Translations under genes and position numbers: made by a program
The notes under the pieces: model-generated
The model's database searches: none
Told to the model about the DNA's origin: nothing
What the model saw: only the letters and a program-made list of their open reading frames with translations
Assembly: GCA_944548615.1 (NCBI GenBank)
Contig: OX155980.1
Location: forward strand, 36,648,381 to 36,712,380
Reading direction: 5' to 3'
DNA from: Micropterix aruncella
Taxonomy: Eukaryota > Arthropoda > Insecta > Lepidoptera > Micropterigidae
DNA length: 64,000 bases
Part shown: one piece after another, positions 62,901-64,000 of the stretch
Layout: the number at the start of each line of letters is the position of its first letter
Numbering within the stretch: position 1 is the first letter of the stretch

Positions 62901-63413
62901 GAGCGCTGCCGATTTGACTTCTTTGCAGTAGCTGGCTGCGGACAAGCAGTCGACGGTGCCGGCTTCTGCCTCCACGAAAGGGGAGCCTCCCGGCTCGCCA
63001 CCGGTTTTTGTTTCTGTAGCGGTGGAGCGGGTGGAGGCTGAGGCATAGCCTGTGGTTTTGCCGGTTTCCGCGGCGAAGCCCGTGGAGACTGAGTCTGTTC
63101 CGGGGCTGGGGCGGTCTGGGAGCGCTGGGCGCGCGGGGCGCGCGGGGCAGCGGTTCGCGGCTCTGCTTGAGGGGCAGCAGCCGCCGCTCGCGGAGCACCT
63201 TGCTGCTGCCTCGTTGTCTGGCGGATTTCTGCCATGAACGCAGGGCACCTCCTGTTGTTTGCGGGGTGATCCGCCCCGCAGTTGCCGCATGTTGCTTTGA
63301 CTGTCTTTGGTCTCGGACAGTTTTTGGCTGCATGCTCCTCGCCGCAGCAGACACAGACTTGCGGCCGGTGACAGTTGTGGCTGCTGTGGCGGAATCGCTG
63401 GCATCGATGGCAC
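59985..63413 (-). CDS. Jockey-clade ORF2: endonuclease and reverse transcriptase (unit 3)
   Basis: Intact frame of 1142 codons counted from the upstream ATG, with all endonuclease and RT motifs as in unit 1. The recognisable protein starts at about 62645. G-to-T at 60057 on the + strand lies near the C-terminus and appears silent, since the translation matches the other units. Confidence 0.93.
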   Translation of the reverse strand: MPSMPAIPPQQPQLSPAASLCLLRRGACSQKLSETKDSQSNMRQLRGGSPRKQQEVPCVHGRNPPDNEAAARCSASGGCCPSSRAANRCPARPARPALPDRPSPGTDSVSTGFAAETGKTTGYASASTRSTATETKTGGEPGGSPFVEAEAGTVDCLSAASYCKEVKSAALQVADENASTGDEGGREGEHPNTPTPAPRAQPRGCKRNGGRPAVSGKRAACQPGGSKLHRSAHPTAPTGAVVRPTVHSHASCIGRPLRIVHWNADGIKSKLPSVRAFLQEQQVDVLLVSETKLLKFVSVRIPNYIAYRTDNVTTEGRAYRGTAVFVRRTMLHQQIDVPQLDSLYATGIQLRAGGVDLRIFAVYKPPSNRLETGDIDKLLHQTIPTIVAGDLNSKHPAWNSTRANVDGAQLLNHAEKRGFTVAGPEQHTRVPSTPTHSSEVLDVALLHNVTFPYVQEVIYELQSDHLPVLLELQTDVATASHYRERRRIDWTLYEKLLGKAILDYKTPVTAGDIESRVSNLQEAIKTALEASSSTIEAKATRPRLPQRLRDKLREKRRLHRFWAENRCPEAKRRLNKANASLQEELQTYAAESWEEFLDSIGDDMPSIYRLNRRLLSTAEPARPLLDSTGNLHYVADDRATLFADHLEKTFVPHDIEDQEHSKVVHEHLAAEEESPPELGREIPPITPAELQRRIQELKPKKAPGPDGISSGALKRLPRRQLPALAGLLNSCIRLGHFPEKWKTAKVIMLPKPHKDLRQPGNYRPISLLPTLAKVFERCVLARLTPHLAPRNEQYGFRTGHSTTLQLTRVVHRLTESYNKHQHTAAVFLDVEKAFDRVWHEGLRYKLATQTTAPRLLRNVVASFLYGRGFFVAVEGEQSTIRPIAAGVPQGSCLSPALYGVYTNDIPLSAGAELALFADDAMYMATSINIKVAAKKLQQQLDLMPEWLRKWRIVVNAAKSEAIITGSLKVYPEPVKLGGTPVPWKNTVKYLGVHIDRRLNFAHHAKATIAASKSAFYALLPVLRSAAIPAKTRLLMLKMYVRTKLTYAAPAWYHLISASQRSNIQRVLNVGLRKVSGAPWYVRNATLERDFSETESVEEHVKRLARAMYRRADTSPHEHIRQLAPLHTRPPDVRKPYPRSLLD

Positions 63414-64000
63414 TGTTTGGGGCCCTTTCGTCCCCTCCAGGACTCCACTGTGACCTTTATGTGGTGTAGGTCCGGGAGCTGGAACACCTCGCGCCAGCGA
63501 TCTGTCTTCCGGAGGACGACATGAAAAAGGGGTCGCCGCCCCCCGTGGATCATCTTGACGTATGTGGCCTCAAAGCCATGGGCGGCTAGACCCGAGATGA
63601 CCTCTTCGGACGTTGTCGATTCCGGGAGGCCACGTATTGCAATTTTGGCATCCTTCTCAGCCGGCGCGGTGTAGGAGTGCCACGCGATCCTGCCCAGGGA
63701 GTGCAGGTAGTCCTGCACGACGCGGTATTCAGCGTCGTCCGCCGGGCGAAACCGAATACCTCCTTTTATCGGCCCCACGATTGGCGCTCTACCCAGCCTT
63801 TCATGAATGGCGTTTACGTGGACGCTCCAGTTGTCCAGCTTCTCCACTATGATGGGCTGTGGGCGTGGCGTCGGCTTCGGTGGCTGGGATGACAGCGCGG
63901 GAAGCGTCGGTGCGCGCGGCAGCGGCGAGGGGCTCTTCCTAGCCGCTAATTCAGCATAGGACGGCCCGCTTGCCTGCTCGCAGCGCGCATCCTCGTTGTC
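62642..64000 (-). CDS. Jockey-clade ORF1: gag-like protein (unit 3, N-terminus beyond the window)
   Basis: The C-terminal 450 or so codons of the gag-like protein are present, including the PRE-type domain and the three zinc knuckles. The start codon, expected about 230 bases past the window edge by comparison with unit 2, is not included. Confidence 0.9.
   Translation of the reverse strand, partial: DNEDARCEQASGPSYAELAARKSPSPLPRAPTLPALSSQPPKPTPRPQPIIVEKLDNWSVHVNAIHERLGRAPIVGPIKGGIRFRPADDAEYRVVQDYLHSLGRIAWHSYTAPAEKDAKIAIRGLPESTTSEEVISGLAAHGFEATYVKMIHGGRRPLFHVVLRKTDRWREVFQLPDLHHIKVTVESWRGRKGPKQCHRCQRFRHSSHNCHRPQVCVCCGEEHAAKNCPRPKTVKATCGNCGADHPANNRRCPAFMAEIRQTTRQQQGAPRAAAAAPQAEPRTAAPRAPRAQRSQTAPAPEQTQSPRASPRKPAKPQAMPQPPPAPPLQKQKPVASREAPLSWRQKPAPSTACPQPATAKKSNRQRSKWPTRTPPQETKVVEKANTPTHRPQPQERSQEAVNVTVADLLFLVSELLANPAEASSIVARTLQRLLGPSSALQCTAMPPASAGH

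Larger units (their letters stand above)
59706..64000 (-). mobile_element. Jockey-clade non-LTR retrotransposon, tandem unit 3 (5' end beyond the window)
   Basis: Same element; ORF1 is still open at the window edge, so the unit continues. Four TTTGA-type tail repeats as in unit 2. A unit-specific change T at 60057 (G in the others) lies in ORF2. The array may extend further to the right. Confidence 0.95.

Noticed and set aside
49235..64000. TTAGG or other simple telomere repeats next to the array
   Set aside because: I looked for them at all junctions and flanks and found none; only TTTGA-type tail repeats occur.

Overview
The window is nuclear DNA of an insect: AT-rich, intron-rich and full of decayed transposons. 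Two ordinary host genes are recognisable. One is the 3' part of a failed-axon-connections (fax) gene on the + strand (three exons, 974-4423). The other is a complete three-exon LITAF-domain gene on the - strand (29691-36685). The repeat set (R1/Waldo-type, RTE-type and Jockey-type LINEs, a tRNA-derived SINE, Ty3/gypsy, hAT, Tigger/pogo, piggyBac-like MITEs) is typical of insects. A lepidopteran or hemipteroid source is possible, but nothing here fixes the order.

Layout. 1-7000: end of fax with its introns (a TTAA-flanked MITE and two copies of an unclassified repeat 'X') and a long AT-rich 3' UTR. 7000-15500: no gene; MITEs, GC-rich inverted repeats and a perfect 64-bp palindrome. 15500-19400: a SINE, a decayed gene of a widespread uncharacterised insect family whose first visible exon is present three times in tandem, and an RTE scrap. 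19500-23400: two oppositely oriented Ty3/gypsy remnants separated by a MITE, one interrupted by a SINE. 26075-28461: a hAT element with its 8-bp duplication, itself holding a copy of repeat X. 29691-36738: LITAF, with a Jockey-type LINE (carrying a Tigger element) in its second intron and an RTE-type LINE in its first. 37801-39239: a DNA transposon with terminal inverted repeats. 41319-42363: a 5'-truncated R1-clade LINE inserted in a TG microsatellite with a 16-bp duplication (Waldo-like). 43655-46667: hAT remnants, one complete from end to end with an 8-bp duplication. 47239-49100: a MITE, a SINE tail and a dispersed repeat.

49235-64000: the outstanding feature. Three nearly identical copies of a full-length, intact Jockey-clade non-LTR retrotransposon (4757-bp period, ORF1 gag-like with three zinc knuckles, ORF2 endonuclease plus reverse transcriptase) lie head to tail on the - strand. 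No host DNA separates them, and the third runs off the window. The 3' end of each unit abuts the 5' end of the next. The first unit abuts a different GC-rich block that itself begins with an initiator-like sequence and carries two kinds of tandem repeat. This is the geometry of telomeric retrotransposon chains such as HeT-A/TART of Drosophila, but local tandem duplication or an assembly artefact cannot be excluded from sequence alone.

The two host genes have no visible functional link. The rest of the window is best read as layers of mobile-element insertion. All statements rest on reading the sequence and on remembered family features; no database search was made.
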